Shown here piece after piece: positions 29,712 through 38,094 of a stretch of 64,000 nucleotides of DNA. The stretch covers positions 1-64,000 of the forward strand of contig NZ_JAAXPW010000003.1 of the NCBI RefSeq assembly GCF_012396605.1, given 5' to 3'. A model generated the notes under the pieces. It ran no database searches. It had not been told where the DNA came from and saw only the letters and a list, made by a program, of their open reading frames with translations. Every line of letters begins with the position of its first letter. Position 1 is the first letter of the stretch. The stretch is from Ureibacillus thermosphaericus (lineage in GTDB: Bacteria; Bacillota; Bacilli; Bacillales_A; Planococcaceae). The translations under genes were made by a program, and so were the position numbers.

Positions 29712-30650
29712 CTATTTTCTCGTATTTTGTTCTTTCCAAATTTTCACTTTTTCAAAGAAGTATAATAATGCTTGCTTATTGGATAAATTCGGCACCTTCG
29801 CTAATAATACTTCTATTGGTGGTCTCAATGTATCACTTTTCTTTTGCAATATTAAAATGCTTTTTTCATGCAATTTGGATTTAAAGATGTTTTCTGGAAG
29901 CTGCATCACAGCTTGAATCCACGCATACTTCTTCAAAAATTTATGCAACATTTCAGCTTGTTCCGATTCAAATAAAGTTGCAGGGATTAAAAAAATCAAA
30001 TAACCGCCATCTTTCGTATAATTTAATGCTTGTTCAATATATAAGTGATGAGCGTAACTCATCCCTTCTTTAGAACTTAATTCATAGTTTTTTGCAATAT
30101 CATCATTTGGATAAAATCCTACTGGTAAATCACAAACTACCACATCTACAGGGTCAACTAGTAATGGTCTTAACGCATCTTGGTGGTATAACTGAATTGG
30201 TTGTTCAATAAGCTCTGCAATTTCCCCAGCTAATTGAATTAACAATTCATCCACTTCCACACCCGTTGCGAACACTTTTCCATCCAATTTGTTCATAATC
30301 GTAAACATTAAATTACCTGTTCCTAAAGCCGGGTCTAAAATTGAAATTGTTCCATCTTTTAATGTTTCCTCAAAAAATTGTTCAACGAAATACGTTATTA
30401 ATAAGCCTAAAGAATCTGGCGTCATTTGGTGATTTGGTTGAGAAGATTCGCGCATTCCTTTTAATATAGAAAGCTGAATTGCTTTACGCATTTCTTCCTT
30501 CGTTGCTGCTTCAAAGGGTAATTCATATTTTCCATCAAGTATCCCCTTGAGAGTTGTTAAGACACTCTCTAAATATGTAGAGGACTCTGTTTTTTCAAGT
30601 TCCTCTGTTTTTTTATTGATAAAGGTAAATATTTGCTCTATCTTTTCCAT
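29712..30650 (-). CDS. ytxK: Class I SAM-dependent methyltransferase YtxK
   Basis: A 312-aa protein of the N6-adenine methylase superfamily. The SAM motif is DPALGTGNLMFTIMN (about 110) and the catalytic-site motif is DLPVG in place of DPPF/NPPY, as in B. subtilis YtxK. It lacks a specificity domain and restriction partner, so it is unlikely to be part of a restriction system; the substrate is unproven. ATG 30650 follows AAAGGAAGAATTTG; the longer frame to 30677 includes that site. Downstream of tpx, as in B. subtilis. Confidence 0.9.
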   Translation of the reverse strand: MEKIEQIFTFINKKTEELEKTESSTYLESVLTTLKGILDGKYELPFEAATKEEMRKAIQLSILKGMRESSQPNHQMTPDSLGLLITYFVEQFFEETLKDGTISILDPALGTGNLMFTIMNKLDGKVFATGVEVDELLIQLAGEIAELIEQPIQLYHQDALRPLLVDPVDVVVCDLPVGFYPNDDIAKNYELSSKEGMSYAHHLYIEQALNYTKDGGYLIFLIPATLFESEQAEMLHKFLKKYAWIQAVMQLPENIFKSKLHEKSILILQKKSDTLRPPIEVLLAKVPNLSNKQALLYFFEKVKIWKEQNTRK

Positions 30651-30726
30651 CAAATTCTTCCTTTCATTAATTTCCATTTTTTTATGGAGTTACGATTAGA
30701 ACGACAGGAACATAGTCGAAAATAAG

Positions 30727-30758
30727 TGTAGACAAAGCCGTCTTTGACTTTGTCTACA
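30727..30758 (-). terminator. Hairpin between tpx and ytxK
   Basis: A perfect 11-bp stem, TGTAGACAAAG / CTTTGTCTACA, with a 10-nt loop. The T-tract is weak (ACTTATTTT), so read-through into ytxK is plausible. Confidence 0.5.
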
Positions 30759-30820
30759 TAAAAAGTTGTTATCATAAAACTATCATATACGATAAAAGAA
30801 CTTCTTGCATCATCGTATTG

Positions 30821-31324
30821 TTAAATCAATTCTTTAACAGCGTTAATCGCCGCTTCATAATTTGGATGGTTTGTTGTTTCAGGAACATATTCTACATATC
30901 GAACAATACCTTCACGATCGACAACAAACACCGCACGAGCTAATAAGCGTAACTCTTCAATTGCAACTCCATAAGCTTTTCCAAATGAAAGGTCTTTATG
31001 GTCTGATACTGTCACTACTCGATCAATACCAGCTGCTCCACACCAGCGTTTTTGAGCAAAAGGTAAGTCAACAGAAACAGTATAAACAACCACATCTTCT
31101 CCTAATTTTGCTGCTTCTTCATTAAAACGGCGAGTTTCTGCATCACAAACACCTGTATCAAGAGACGGTACAGTAGCGAATAAGCGAATTTTACCTTCAG
31201 AATCTTTTAATGTTACAGGTGTTAAATCATTGGCAAGCACCGTAAAGTCTGGTGCAATGTCACCAACTTTCACTTCATTTCCTAACAATGTTACTGGATT
31301 ATTTTTAAATGTCACTTCAGCCAT
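30821..31324 (-). CDS. tpx: Thiol peroxidase Tpx
   Basis: Atypical 2-Cys peroxiredoxin reducing hydroperoxides with thioredoxin, 167 aa. Peroxidatic C60 lies in PSLDTGVCDAETRRFNEEA, resolving C95 in KRWCGAAGI. ATG 31324 follows AGGAGGAATATTCAA. The 170-nt gap before ytxK holds a stem-loop. Confidence 0.97.
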   Translation of the reverse strand: MAEVTFKNNPVTLLGNEVKVGDIAPDFTVLANDLTPVTLKDSEGKIRLFATVPSLDTGVCDAETRRFNEEAAKLGEDVVVYTVSVDLPFAQKRWCGAAGIDRVVTVSDHKDLSFGKAYGVAIEELRLLARAVFVVDREGIVRYVEYVPETTNHPNYEAAINAVKELI

Positions 31325-31406
31325 TTGAATATTCCTCCTTCTTTTCTACTTATTTCATCTTACTAAACACCTTCACGTATAAGCAAATAACTTAACTTGA
31401 AAATTA

Positions 31407-31450
31407 AAAACCATTCAGCGTCTAAAATTTTCATGACACTGAATGGTTTT
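31407..31450 (-). terminator. Terminator of sppA-yteJ
   Basis: AAAACCATTCAG (31407-31418) pairs with CTGAATGGTTTT (31439-31450), extended by GTC/GAC inside. On the - strand it is followed by TAATTTTC. Confidence 0.75.
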
Positions 31451-31457
31451 AGTAACT

Positions 31458-32237
31458 CTATACTGTTTGATGATTTGATTCAATCATTTTTTCTTTTATA
31501 ACTTTTTTTTCATTTTTCACATACACTTTTTCATGCACCACAATGGTATCTGCTATATAATCTTGTAGTCCTTGTTTTTTTGGAGTAAATGCAACAGCAA
31601 TATAAGGAAGCCAAATTGTATTGTTAATAAAACGAGAGACTAACTCTCTAAACAATACTGTACTCCAAGATAGTTTTTGTTCTTTCAGTGACTTTACTTT
31701 TAAACCGAAAATCATTTTGCCAACAGTTTGCTGCCAATACTTTGTCATAAGTACAAAATATCCATAATAGAAAAATCCTGAAATAATCGTAATAGGCGCA
31801 TACCAAACGGAACTAGATAAATTCCAACCCATCATATAGAAAATTGGTTTAACTAAAATACTGACGATTGCAGTAACAATGAGACCATCTGTAATAAATG
31901 CCCAAAAACGAATCCAAAAACCAGCTGTTTTTTCTTCATATTCTGTAACGATTTCCGTTTCTGAAAATGTTTTTGGAAATTTTTCCCTTTGCTCTAGATC
32001 TTTCTCTACACCAGCTTGCTGATCAGGCTTAATTTCTTTATCTGTCTCCACTTTGATTTCTTCTTCATTTGCAACGAACTTTTGAGCAATTTCCGAAGTG
32101 TGTGCATTTTCAATTTTAAGCTCCTCTTGGTCTCGATCGTTTGCTGAGTTTTGTTCCGTTTGTTTGTTTTGTAAAATGTCATTATTCGACTCATGGGCAG
32201 AAGTTTTCCGGTTATTATCTTGATTATAACTCGTCAT
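31458..32237 (-). CDS. yteJ: RDD family membrane protein with acidic N-terminal extension
   Basis: About 259 aa. Residues 1-110 are hydrophilic, low-complexity and rich in Glu, Lys, Asp and Asn, and predicted disordered. Then comes an RDD domain (about 115-240) with FWIRFWAFITDGLIVT, three TM helices, QTVGKMIFGLKVK and RELVSRFINNTIW. B. subtilis YteJ, at the same place, lacks most of this extension. ATG 32237 follows AAGGAGGGCTGGAAT. It is 13 nt after sppA; B. subtilis SppA and YteJ are linked to lantibiotic resistance. Confidence 0.88.
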   Translation of the reverse strand: MTSYNQDNNRKTSAHESNNDILQNKQTEQNSANDRDQEELKIENAHTSEIAQKFVANEEEIKVETDKEIKPDQQAGVEKDLEQREKFPKTFSETEIVTEYEEKTAGFWIRFWAFITDGLIVTAIVSILVKPIFYMMGWNLSSSVWYAPITIISGFFYYGYFVLMTKYWQQTVGKMIFGLKVKSLKEQKLSWSTVLFRELVSRFINNTIWLPYIAVAFTPKKQGLQDYIADTIVVHEKVYVKNEKKVIKEKMIESNHQTV

Positions 32238-32250
32238 ATTCCAGCCCTCC

Positions 32251-33252
32251 TTAATATTGGCCATATAAATACATTAATCGTGGTGCATCATAAGAATTCA
32301 TCAATTTCATTAGCATCCGCTCTTCTGGTGAAGGGCCAAAGAGTGTTCCCAGTTTCATTGTAAATAAAGAAGCAAAACTACCTAAATTTGACTCATATTC
32401 GAACAATTCAGCGTCTTCCAATCCATAATCTTCTCTTAGTGACTGAATTGCATCCTCTAAACTTCCAAGCTCATCGACCAAACCAGCTCTTAACGCTTGA
32501 CTACCACCTAAGATTCGTCCGTCCGCAACTTTTTTCACTTCCGCTTCAGTCATTCCTCTTCCTTGCTCTACTATATCTACAAATACTTCGTAAGATTCAT
32601 TAATCATCTCTTGAATCATCGCTTTTTCTTCTTCTGTCGTAGGTCGAGTACCACCAAACATATCTTTATGTGGACCGGATTTGATTGTTTCAAATTCAAC
32701 ACCCAATTTTTTCGCTAGCTCTGCATAATTATAGCTTTGCATGATAACACCGATGGAACCCGTAATTGTTTCACGATGGGCAAAGATTTTGTCTGCTGGA
32801 GCGGAAATATAATAACCACCTGATGCAGCCATGGATCCCATTGAAACGTATATTGGAATACCTTTTTCTTTAATTTTTAGCAATCTTTCATGAATTTCAG
32901 CAGATTCAATAACTCCACCACCTGGTGAATTGACAGATAATACAACACCTTGTATTGTATCATCTTCCAAAATTTGGTCTAATGAAGCAAGAAACATTTG
33001 GTGATCATATTCAAGCGGTACCCAAGGTGAACTTGAACCAACATCTTGAATTACTCCATCTATAGATAGTAAAGCAATTCGTTCATTAAAAGACCCTGGT
33101 TCGAGGACCGTCTCAGCAAGTTCTACATCCGTAAGCGTCTCAAATCCACTTAAAAAGTCACTCTTGAGAAATGACATTAACGTATTGATTGCGATTGATG
33201 CAATCAGCAAAAAAACTGCTGCTCCTAACGCTATCCATCTTTTTAAATTCAT
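32251..33252 (-). CDS. sppA: Signal peptide peptidase SppA
   Basis: Membrane-anchored serine protease with Ser/Lys dyad that clears cleaved signal peptides, 333 aa. One N-terminal TM (5-27). LSVNSPGGGVIESAEI is the conserved ClpP-fold block; nucleophile S144 is in MAASGGYYIS and the general-base Lys at about 196 in KSGPHKDMFGG. ATG 33252 follows GGAGGTAAATTAG. Confidence 0.95.
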   Translation of the reverse strand: MNLKRWIALGAAVFLLIASIAINTLMSFLKSDFLSGFETLTDVELAETVLEPGSFNERIALLSIDGVIQDVGSSSPWVPLEYDHQMFLASLDQILEDDTIQGVVLSVNSPGGGVIESAEIHERLLKIKEKGIPIYVSMGSMAASGGYYISAPADKIFAHRETITGSIGVIMQSYNYAELAKKLGVEFETIKSGPHKDMFGGTRPTTEEEKAMIQEMINESYEVFVDIVEQGRGMTEAEVKKVADGRILGGSQALRAGLVDELGSLEDAIQSLREDYGLEDAELFEYESNLGSFASLFTMKLGTLFGPSPEERMLMKLMNSYDAPRLMYLYGQY

Positions 33253-33348
33253 CTAATTTACCTCCTTCACTTTACATACGTTTTTCAACAACAATTGTTT
33301 CAAAAAAATGATAAATTTTTCTATGCTAGTATAAGATTACATGAAAAA

Positions 33349-33383
33349 AAGGCATTCAGAAAGTAATTGTTTCTGAACGCCTT
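33349..33383 (-). terminator. Terminator of ytcI
   Basis: AAGGCATTCAGAAA (33349-33362) pairs with TTTCTGAACGCCTT (33370-33383), one G-T-type mismatch. The - strand then has TTTTTTTCATG. Confidence 0.8.
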
Positions 33384-33425
33384 GACTTTGATATCACTTC
33401 ATGCAATAGATAAGTATTTAATTAA

Positions 33426-35012
33426 TTATTTTAGAACTTGCTTTTGCATTTCTCTTTGACGCAATTCTACGCGTCGAATTTTACCGGAAGCTGTTTTTGG
33501 TAGCTCGTCGATAAATTCGATTGCTCTCGGATATTTATACGGTGCAGTAATATTTTTTACATGCTCTTGTAACTCTTGAACTAGGGTAGGGCTATCCTTT
33601 AAAGATGGATCTTTTAAAACAACGAATGCTTTTACGATGCTTCCTCGAATCTCATCAGGACTTGCAACAACCGCACATTCTTTTACCGCTGGATGTTTAA
33701 CAAGGGCATCTTCCACTTCGAAAGGCCCAATCGTATAACCGGAAGAAATGATAATATCATCTCCACGACCCTCAAACCAGAAGTATCCTTCTTCATCCTT
33801 ATATGCACGGTCACCAGTTAAATACCATTCTCCACGGAATTGTCTTTGCGTACGCTCAGGATCATTTAAATAACCTTTAAACAATGCAGGTGTAGAAGAA
33901 TGAACTGCAATATCTCCAACTTCGCCTGGTTTTGTTGGTTCTCCATCTTCATTAATAATATCCACAATATTTCCTGGAGTTGGTTTACCCATAGATCCTG
34001 GTTTTGGTTTCATGCCGAGGAGTGTTCCAACAAGCAATGTATTTTCAGTTTGTCCATAACCATCACGAACTTGTAAGTTAAATACATTTAAGAATTTATT
34101 GATTACTTCACTGTTTAACGGTTCCCCAGCAGAAACAGCGCTTCTTAAATTGGATAAATCATAAGATTCTAAATCATCCACTTTCGCCATCAAGCGATAT
34201 TCTGTTGGTGTACAGCATAATACATTAATCTTGTAATCTTGCAACATTTGCAAGTAGTTTTTTGGATCGAATCGTCCTGTATGAACAAATGCTGTTGCCC
34301 CGCTTCCTAAAATAGCTAAGAATGGGCTCCAAATCCATTTCTGCCAACCTGGTGCTGCTGTCGCCCAAGCTAAATCATTTTCTTTTACACCGAGCCAGTG
34401 CTCAGCTGCTGTCCGTAAATGTGCATATCCCCAACTATGAGTATGAATAACCCCTTTTGGATTTCCTGTCGTTCCACTTGTATAAGATAAGAAAGCAACA
34501 TCTGAACTTTTCGTTTGCACTTCATTAAATTCATCGGATAAATTTTCAAGCTCTTTTTCTATTTGAATCCACGGTTCATTCGCTTCACCGTAAACGAAAA
34601 GTTTTAATCCATTTAACGATTTTACATCATCAAATTGAGAAATTTCATTTGAGAAAGCAACAATTCCTTTTGCACCTGAGTGTTCGATGCGGTAGTCAAT
34701 ATCTTTTGCTCTTAACATTTCAGAGCTTGGAATAATTGTAATCCCTGCTTTTAATGCACCAATGTATGTAGCATAAGCTTCAGCAGAACGTGGAACCATG
34801 ACAAGGAGAACGTCGCCTTTTGTCAGTCCATGTTTTTTAAATAAATTTGCTACTTTATTTGCTCTTTTTAATAACTCTACAAACGTGATTTTTTCTGTCG
34901 TACCGTCTTCATGGTGTACCAGTAACGCCACTTTGTTTTCATCTTTTGCCCATTTTTCGAATTCATCTGCAATATTATATTTCTCTGGAGCTAGTAAATC
35001 CTCTCTTTTCAA
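33426..35012 (-). CDS. ytcI: AMP-forming acyl-CoA synthetase (YtcI-like)
   Basis: A 528-aa ANL-superfamily enzyme activating a short- or medium-chain acid to acyl-CoA via acyl-AMP. P-loop YTSGTTGNPKGVIHTH, DGYGQTENTLLVG, YLTGDRAYKDEEGYFWFEGR and the C-terminal catalytic Lys in KTASGKIRRVELR. Same place as B. subtilis ytcI; it resembles acetyl-CoA synthetase AcsA, also in this window, but substrate is not evident. TTG 35012 is 8 nt after GGGGG. Own terminator downstream. Confidence 0.92.
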   Translation of the reverse strand: MKREDLLAPEKYNIADEFEKWAKDENKVALLVHHEDGTTEKITFVELLKRANKVANLFKKHGLTKGDVLLVMVPRSAEAYATYIGALKAGITIIPSSEMLRAKDIDYRIEHSGAKGIVAFSNEISQFDDVKSLNGLKLFVYGEANEPWIQIEKELENLSDEFNEVQTKSSDVAFLSYTSGTTGNPKGVIHTHSWGYAHLRTAAEHWLGVKENDLAWATAAPGWQKWIWSPFLAILGSGATAFVHTGRFDPKNYLQMLQDYKINVLCCTPTEYRLMAKVDDLESYDLSNLRSAVSAGEPLNSEVINKFLNVFNLQVRDGYGQTENTLLVGTLLGMKPKPGSMGKPTPGNIVDIINEDGEPTKPGEVGDIAVHSSTPALFKGYLNDPERTQRQFRGEWYLTGDRAYKDEEGYFWFEGRGDDIIISSGYTIGPFEVEDALVKHPAVKECAVVASPDEIRGSIVKAFVVLKDPSLKDSPTLVQELQEHVKNITAPYKYPRAIEFIDELPKTASGKIRRVELRQREMQKQVLK

Positions 35013-35151
35013 GCAAATTCCCCCTCAATTTTCAAAAATAAAAATATTATTCTAATTATAATATATTCAATAATATCATCAAAATATTCTAAATAGTATA
35101 TATATTTTTGTTTAAAAAGTAATTTTTTTGAGAATGAATGAAATAAATTAT

Positions 35152-35182
35152 AGAAAAAAAGCTAGTAGCATACGCTACTAGC
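35152..35182 (-). terminator. Terminator of the SASP gene
   Basis: A 9-bp stem, GCTAGTAGC / GCTACTAGC, with a 4-nt loop, followed on the - strand by TTTTTTTCTATAA. Confidence 0.85.
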
Positions 35183-35192
35183 CTTGTATTAC

Positions 35193-35402
35193 TTATTGTT
35201 GAGTTCCACGTAATTGTGACTCAGCCATTTGCACTAGACGTTTAGTGATTTCTCCTCCGACTGACCCGTTTGCACGAGCAGAAGCTTCAGGTCCGAGTTG
35301 AACACCAAACTCTTGTGCAATTTCATATTTCATTTGATCTAATGCTGCATTTGCACCAGGAACTAAAAGTTTATTTCTGCTGCTGTTGTTGTTTGTAGCC
35401 AT
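35193..35402 (-). CDS. sspA: Alpha/beta-type small acid-soluble spore protein
   Basis: Spore DNA-binding protein of about 69 aa. [20 protein letters not shown] then [20 protein letters not shown] and MVKRLV-like TKRLVQMAE are characteristic; the GPR protease site is within YEIAQEFGV. It protects spore DNA and supplies amino acids at germination. ATG 35402 follows AAGGAGGTGAGAGAG. Same position relative to thiI as in B. subtilis. The gap to thiI (35403-35515) has no clear sigma-G promoter. Confidence 0.95.
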   Translation of the reverse strand: MATNNNSSRNKLLVPGANAALDQMKYEIAQEFGVQLGPEASARANGSVGGEITKRLVQMAESQLRGTQQ

Positions 35403-35515
35403 CTCTCTCACCTCCTTGTGCATTTAGAATGTGCTGTAATTATTAATTAATACATAAAAGGTGAGAGGTAAATTGTTCATATATTACCGATTCGATGGTA
35501 CAAAATTATTATATA

Positions 35516-36727
35516 TTATAATAAATGCTTAAATTTCTCTACTTTCATACGTTTTTCAGGCAACGTATAAATTTCGCGATTTTTCACTGCTCGTTCAATA
35601 TACTCTTCAAAATCTACTTGAGATTCGAAATAAGTTACTCGATCTATTTTTGGTCTTGTTTTCGGATTTGCTGGTGTAAATATTGTACAGCAATCTTCGT
35701 ACGGTTTAATGGAGATTTCGTACGTGCCAATCTTTTGAGCAATATCAATAATGTCCAGCTTATCGAATGAAATCAAAGGTCGAAGAATCGGTGTATTCGT
35801 TACTTCATTGATTGCCGTTAAACTTTCTAATGTTTGGCTTGCTACTTGTCCTAAACTTTCACCTGTAACAAGCCCCAAAGCGCCAATTTCTTCACGAACA
35901 CGATCTGCAACTTTCATCATCACTCTGCGTGTTGTTGTCATTAACATTTCTTTTGGTACTGAATCTTTAATTAAAACTTGTAATTCAGTGAATGGTATAA
36001 CATGTAAATGAATAGAAGAACCGAATTTTGTTAATTCATTTGCTAAATCTTTTACTTTTTGCAATGATTGTTCACTCGTATAAGGTGGGCTATAAAAATG
36101 AATGGCATCAATTCTTACTCCCCTTTTCATCATTAAATATCCTGCTACTGGGCTATCAATTCCTCCAGAAAGCAATAATAGCGATTTTCCGTTCGAACCT
36201 ACAGGCATACCACCTGCACCATAAATGATTTCAGACATTAAATAAGCTGCTTCTTTTCGAATTTCAATTCGAAGTTCCACATCAGGATTTTTAACATTTA
36301 CTGATAAATTTGGATTATGTTTTAATAAAAATCCTCCAACTGCTAATTGTATATCATATGTTTTGAGTGGGTATGTTTTATCTGATCGATGCACTTCCAC
36401 TTTAAACGTGATTTGCTGATCTTTATAACGATCCATTATTTTTTGGGCTAACTGTTGGATGTTTTCAATTTCCCTATCGCATATAGCAACAGGACTAAAC
36501 GATTGAATACCAAACACACTAGGCAATTTTTCCATCAATACTTCAAATTGTTTTTCATTATCAAGCTTAATATACATTCGATCCCGCTCTGCTTGAACTG
36601 TCAGAGGGGCAATATCAGAAAAAGTATATTTGATATTATTTTTTAATCGGTGAATAAAATCTTTACGATTTCGACCTTTCGTAGTGAGTTCACCATATCG
36701 TATTAATATTTCATTCCAAAGCATCAT
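35516..36727 (-). CDS. thiI: tRNA 4-thiouridine synthase ThiI
   Basis: Adenylates tRNA U8 for s4U formation and supplies sulfur for thiazole. 403 aa: NFLD and THUMP domain (about 1-165) with EILIRYGELTTKGRNR, then PP-loop LLLSGGIDSPVAGYLMMKRG and a C-terminal catalytic Cys in EDCCTIFTP. No rhodanese domain, as in other Bacilli, so sulfur is taken directly from the neighbouring desulfurase. ATG 36727 is 7 nt after GGAG. Gap of 2 nt from iscS. Confidence 0.96.
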   Translation of the reverse strand: MMLWNEILIRYGELTTKGRNRKDFIHRLKNNIKYTFSDIAPLTVQAERDRMYIKLDNEKQFEVLMEKLPSVFGIQSFSPVAICDREIENIQQLAQKIMDRYKDQQITFKVEVHRSDKTYPLKTYDIQLAVGGFLLKHNPNLSVNVKNPDVELRIEIRKEAAYLMSEIIYGAGGMPVGSNGKSLLLLSGGIDSPVAGYLMMKRGVRIDAIHFYSPPYTSEQSLQKVKDLANELTKFGSSIHLHVIPFTELQVLIKDSVPKEMLMTTTRRVMMKVADRVREEIGALGLVTGESLGQVASQTLESLTAINEVTNTPILRPLISFDKLDIIDIAQKIGTYEISIKPYEDCCTIFTPANPKTRPKIDRVTYFESQVDFEEYIERAVKNREIYTLPEKRMKVEKFKHLL

Positions 36728-36729
36728 TT

Positions 36730-37869
36730 TTATACTCCTTTTAATTCTTTCATAACTTCTTTAAAAATTTCTTTAAATTGTTCTATTTCTTTCTCTGTAT
36801 TTTTTGCGCCAAAACTTATTCGAATAACACCTTCTTTAAAGTGAGAATCTACATTTAAAGCTTCGACAACATGGCTTGTTTTCTTTTGTTTTGAAGAACA
36901 TGCGCTAGATGTAGATACAATGACACCTCTTTTTTGCAATGCATTAATTATCACTTCGCCTTTTAAATCTCGCACGCTAAAAGACAAAATATGTGGCGCC
37001 CCTTCTTTAGTTGAGAGTAAATAAATATGATCACCGAAAGTATTGAAAAAATCCATCAGATGATCTCGCCACTTTGTAAATTTTGCATAATTTTCTTGTA
37101 GATGTTCAGTTGCAATTCGACAAGCTTTTGCTAATGCAACAGCTTGTGGAACAGGGACAGTTCCGCTTCTTAATCCAAATTCTTGACCGCCACCTACAAT
37201 TAGTGGTGCAATGTTTAATTTTCTTTGAAATGCGATGATTCCTGTTCCTTTTATTCCATGGATTTTATGACCCGAAATTGTTAATATATCCGGTCCGGCA
37301 TCACCGTTAAATTGAACTTCCAATTTTCCAAAACTTTGTACTGCATCCACATGAAAAATGGCACGAGAATGTTGGTGAATGATTTTGGCTGCTTCCTCAA
37401 TCGGTTGAATTGCTCCCATCTCATTATTGACGTGCATCATGCTAACAAGAATCGTATCTTTTCGAAGTTTCCTGCGTAATTCATCTATGGATATTACACC
37501 CTTATTATCCACTGATAAATACTCGACTTCGTATCCATCTTTTTCTAAAGTTTTATATGCTTCCAACACTGATGCGTGTTCAATTTCAGTTGTAATTATA
37601 TGTTTCCCAATATGCTTATTTTCTTTTGCAACGCCAAAAATTGCAAAGTTATTTGATTCTGTTCCTCCTGAAGTAAATAAAACGTGTTCCGGTTTTGTTT
37701 TGATTATGTGAGCAATTTGATTTCTTGCTGCTTCTAATAATTCATTTACTTCCACACCAAAGGCATGAATTGAAGCAGGATTCGCAAAATAGTTTTTATT
37801 TACTTCAAGAAATGTATGTAATACTTCATCATGTGGTTTCGTTGTAGCACTATTGTCAAAATAGATCAT
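36730..37869 (-). CDS. Cysteine desulfurase (NifZ/IscS type) paired with ThiI
   Basis: PLP enzyme taking sulfur from cysteine, about 379 aa. YFDNSATTKP start, FTSGGTESNNFAIFG, PLP Lys in TISGHKIHGIKGTG, and the catalytic Cys loop SSACSSKQKKTSHV. B. subtilis NifZ, its positional match, serves ThiI. ATG 37869 follows AGAAGG; 27 upstream codons of open frame show no similarity and include a hairpin. Confidence 0.94.
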   Translation of the reverse strand: MIYFDNSATTKPHDEVLHTFLEVNKNYFANPASIHAFGVEVNELLEAARNQIAHIIKTKPEHVLFTSGGTESNNFAIFGVAKENKHIGKHIITTEIEHASVLEAYKTLEKDGYEVEYLSVDNKGVISIDELRRKLRKDTILVSMMHVNNEMGAIQPIEEAAKIIHQHSRAIFHVDAVQSFGKLEVQFNGDAGPDILTISGHKIHGIKGTGIIAFQRKLNIAPLIVGGGQEFGLRSGTVPVPQAVALAKACRIATEHLQENYAKFTKWRDHLMDFFNTFGDHIYLLSTKEGAPHILSFSVRDLKGEVIINALQKRGVIVSTSSACSSKQKKTSHVVEALNVDSHFKEGVIRISFGAKNTEKEIEQFKEIFKEVMKELKGV

Positions 37870-37918
37870 GAATACCAACCTTCTATTTATAATTTTTATG
37901 ACAATTTCAAAAGAAAAG

Positions 37919-37952
37919 GGTTGTTCAGAAAGTGAACACTTTCCGGACAACC
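37919..37952 (-). terminator. Terminator-like hairpin before iscS
   Basis: GGTTGTTCAGAAAGTG (37919-37934) pairs with CACTTTCCGGACAACC (37937-37952) with G-T wobbles. On the - strand CCTTTTCTTTTG follows. It should end the ezrA transcript and lies 50 nt before the iscS start. Confidence 0.7.
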
Positions 37953-38012
37953 AACCTTCTCATTGTGTACTATTAGCATCAAAAGATCATCCAAAATCTT
38001 TCAAATGAATGG

Positions 38013-38058
38013 ATAACAGCAAATTGCAATATCAATTTCCGATAATGCAATTTGTTAT
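38013..38058 (-). other. Inverted repeat downstream of ezrA
   Basis: ATAACAGCAAATTGCAATATC (38013-38033, first 20 shown in parts) pairs imperfectly with GATAATGCAATTTGTTAT (38041-38058), with a 2-nt bulge. There is no T-tract, so its role is unclear. It is 37 nt after the ezrA stop. Confidence 0.4.
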
Positions 38059-38094
38059 TAATATTATATCGTGAATAACCTTACCGTGCATAAA

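Noticed and set aside
29712-30650. YtxK methylase as part of a restriction-modification or phage-defence system.
   Set aside because: It has the DLPVG motif of the conserved YtxK family and its normal Bacillus neighbours; no restriction gene is near.
35403-35515. Search for a sigma-G promoter of the SASP gene.
   Set aside because: TGAACA is present, but no matching -10 element is found at the right distance.
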